Source of the DNA: Planctomycetota bacterium
GTDB lineage: Bacteria > Planctomycetota > MHYJ01 > WSZJ01
Reading direction: 5' to 3'
NCBI GenBank assembly: GCA_016190145.1
Contig: JACPRD010000135.1
Location: 1-64,000, forward strand
DNA: 64,000 bases
Shown here one piece after another: positions 63,143 to 64,000 of the stretch (positions are counted from its first letter, which is position 1; each line of letters opens with the position of its first letter). A program made the translations under genes and the position numbers. The notes below the pieces were generated by a model that saw only the letters and a list, made by a program, of their open reading frames with translations, was not told the origin of the DNA and did not search any database.

Positions 63143-64000
63143 TCAACACCTCTGAAATCCGGGCGACGCCAGGATCAGGCCGACGGCTTCCTGCTTCTTG
63201 TTCCAGTCGGCGAGCGGCGAAGCGGCCAGGTACGCGGCCACCGCTTCCTTTTCCACCGGAAGCCCCTCCCGGCCCATCAGGTGTCGAAGGAAGAACGGCG
63301 TGGGATCGCCCGCCGGAGCGCCCATGGCCTTCGCGAGTTCGGCGAGCTTGACCGACGTGCCGCCGATCGATCCCGTGAGGAGGGCGAGGGCGAAGTTCCA
63401 GCGCCAGAGAAGGGTTCCGAGCCAGGGCATGGCCTCGTCGGGGTAGCCGTCGGGCGTGGGGTGCTGGAACGGCGCCTGTCCCATCGCGCCGAGGTAGCGG
63501 AGCAGTCCCGGGCTCGCATTCGTGTCGGCGCCCACGGCGCGGAGGGCGGAAACGACGAACCGGAAGGGGCGCTTGAGTTTCCGGCCTTTGGACGCCTTGA
63601 ACTCGTCGCTCTTCAGGAGCGCGCGGAGCACGTCCCTGATGTCCCCGTTGCTTCCGGCGAACGCCTGCGCGACCTTTTCGACGGCCGACTTCGGCGGGTC
63701 GTCGCTCACGAACCGCCGGCAGAGCTTCTCCGCGATGTACCGCGCCGTGCTCGCGTGGCCGCAGACGATGTCGAGCACGCGCTCGAGATCCTGCTCCTTC
63801 AGCCCGGCGGGAATCCGGTGGCCGAGCACGGTCTTCTCGCCGTCGTCGTGTTCGCCCGGGTGGAATTCGACCTTCGCCTTCATCCACTGCCCCTTGTGCC
63901 GGCACCCCCATCCGGTGAGGCAGCGCGCCACCTCCATCACGTCCCTCTGCGTGTATCCCCCGCGCACGCCCAGCGTGTGCAGCTCGAGCAGCTCCCGCGC
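63143..64000 (-). CDS. DUF1800 protein (partial)
   Basis: The frame ends with TGA at 63145-63143 and is open to the window end, so its start lies beyond 64000. Visible are LLELHTLGVRGGYTQRDVMEVARCLTGWG, a DUF1800 signature, EFHPGEHDDGEKTVLGH and a helical C-terminal half. The pair DUF1800-DUF1501 is a standard two-gene unit of planctomycetes. Function unknown; both are exported. Confidence 0.88.
   Translation of the reverse strand, partial: ARELLELHTLGVRGGYTQRDVMEVARCLTGWGCRHKGQWMKAKVEFHPGEHDDGEKTVLGHRIPAGLKEQDLERVLDIVCGHASTARYIAEKLCRRFVSDDPPKSAVEKVAQAFAGSNGDIRDVLRALLKSDEFKASKGRKLKRPFRFVVSALRAVGADTNASPGLLRYLGAMGQAPFQHPTPDGYPDEAMPWLGTLLWRWNFALALLTGSIGGTSVKLAELAKAMGAPAGDPTPFFLRHLMGREGLPVEKEAVAAYLAASPLADWNKKQEAVGLILASPGFQRC

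Overview
This is a GC-rich, gene-dense stretch of a bacterial chromosome or metagenome contig. The gene content points to a Planctomycetota-type organism: a DUF1501/DUF1800 pair, a DUF1570-type metallopeptidase with an HEGWH motif, several Hanks-type Ser/Thr kinases (some fused to TPR or FGE/sulfatase-modifying domains), FG-GAP and HEAT secreted proteins, and a GspK-like protein with a LamG tail. This assignment is inference; no rRNA, tRNA or marker gene is present in the window.

The centrepiece is 25.4-37.7 kb. A tightly packed operon encodes a TetR regulator, a radical SAM/SPASM protein and then eight genes in the order bamB-C-D-E-F-G-H-I, the architecture of the tungsten-dependent class II benzoyl-CoA reductase complex of strict anaerobes. 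The BamB-like protein (656 aa) has Glu251, His260 and Cys322 at the numbering remembered for the Geobacter enzyme. The HdrA-like (BamE) and MvhD-like (BamF) genes are each interrupted by one in-frame TGA exactly at a conserved Cys position, each followed by a hairpin, so both are read as selenoproteins. The window therefore appears to carry a complete electron-bifurcating ring-reducing machine plus an unusual radical SAM partner.

Three further in-frame TGA codons lie in secreted proteins: a thioredoxin-like protein (UxxC, 174-935), an FG-GAP repeat protein (UC, 3631-4827) and a second thioredoxin-fold protein (UC just after the signal peptide, 6479-7237). Five selenoprotein candidates in 64 kb is a very high density.

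Layout: 0-8.6 kb, selenoproteins, a DUF4143 ATPase with tandem operator repeats, and small secreted proteins; 8.7-15.1 kb, two overlapping membrane kinases, a cupin, fragments of signalling genes and a TPR protein; 15.2-25.3 kb, the GspK-LamG protein, a kinase-TPR protein, a second TPR paralogue and a hydrolase-RraB fusion; 25.4-37.7 kb, the bam-like operon; 38-44.3 kb, a TPR protein, two toxin-antitoxin-type loci, an AlkD-like protein and a HEAT/vWA protein; 44.3-48.6 kb, an RsbU-like phosphatase and a kinase-FGE fusion; 48.7-57.3 kb, a redoxin, SGNH hydrolase, SRPBCC, cyclophilin-PDZ, PAC2, HAD and two related secreted proteins; 57.5-64 kb, a membrane glycosyltransferase, HEAT protein, DUF1570 peptidase, a truncated Uma2 protein and the DUF1501/DUF1800 pair, which runs off the end. 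Several genes look internally deleted or reduced to single modules (cyclase, Uma2, TPR fragments, DUF3368), suggesting active local decay and recombination.
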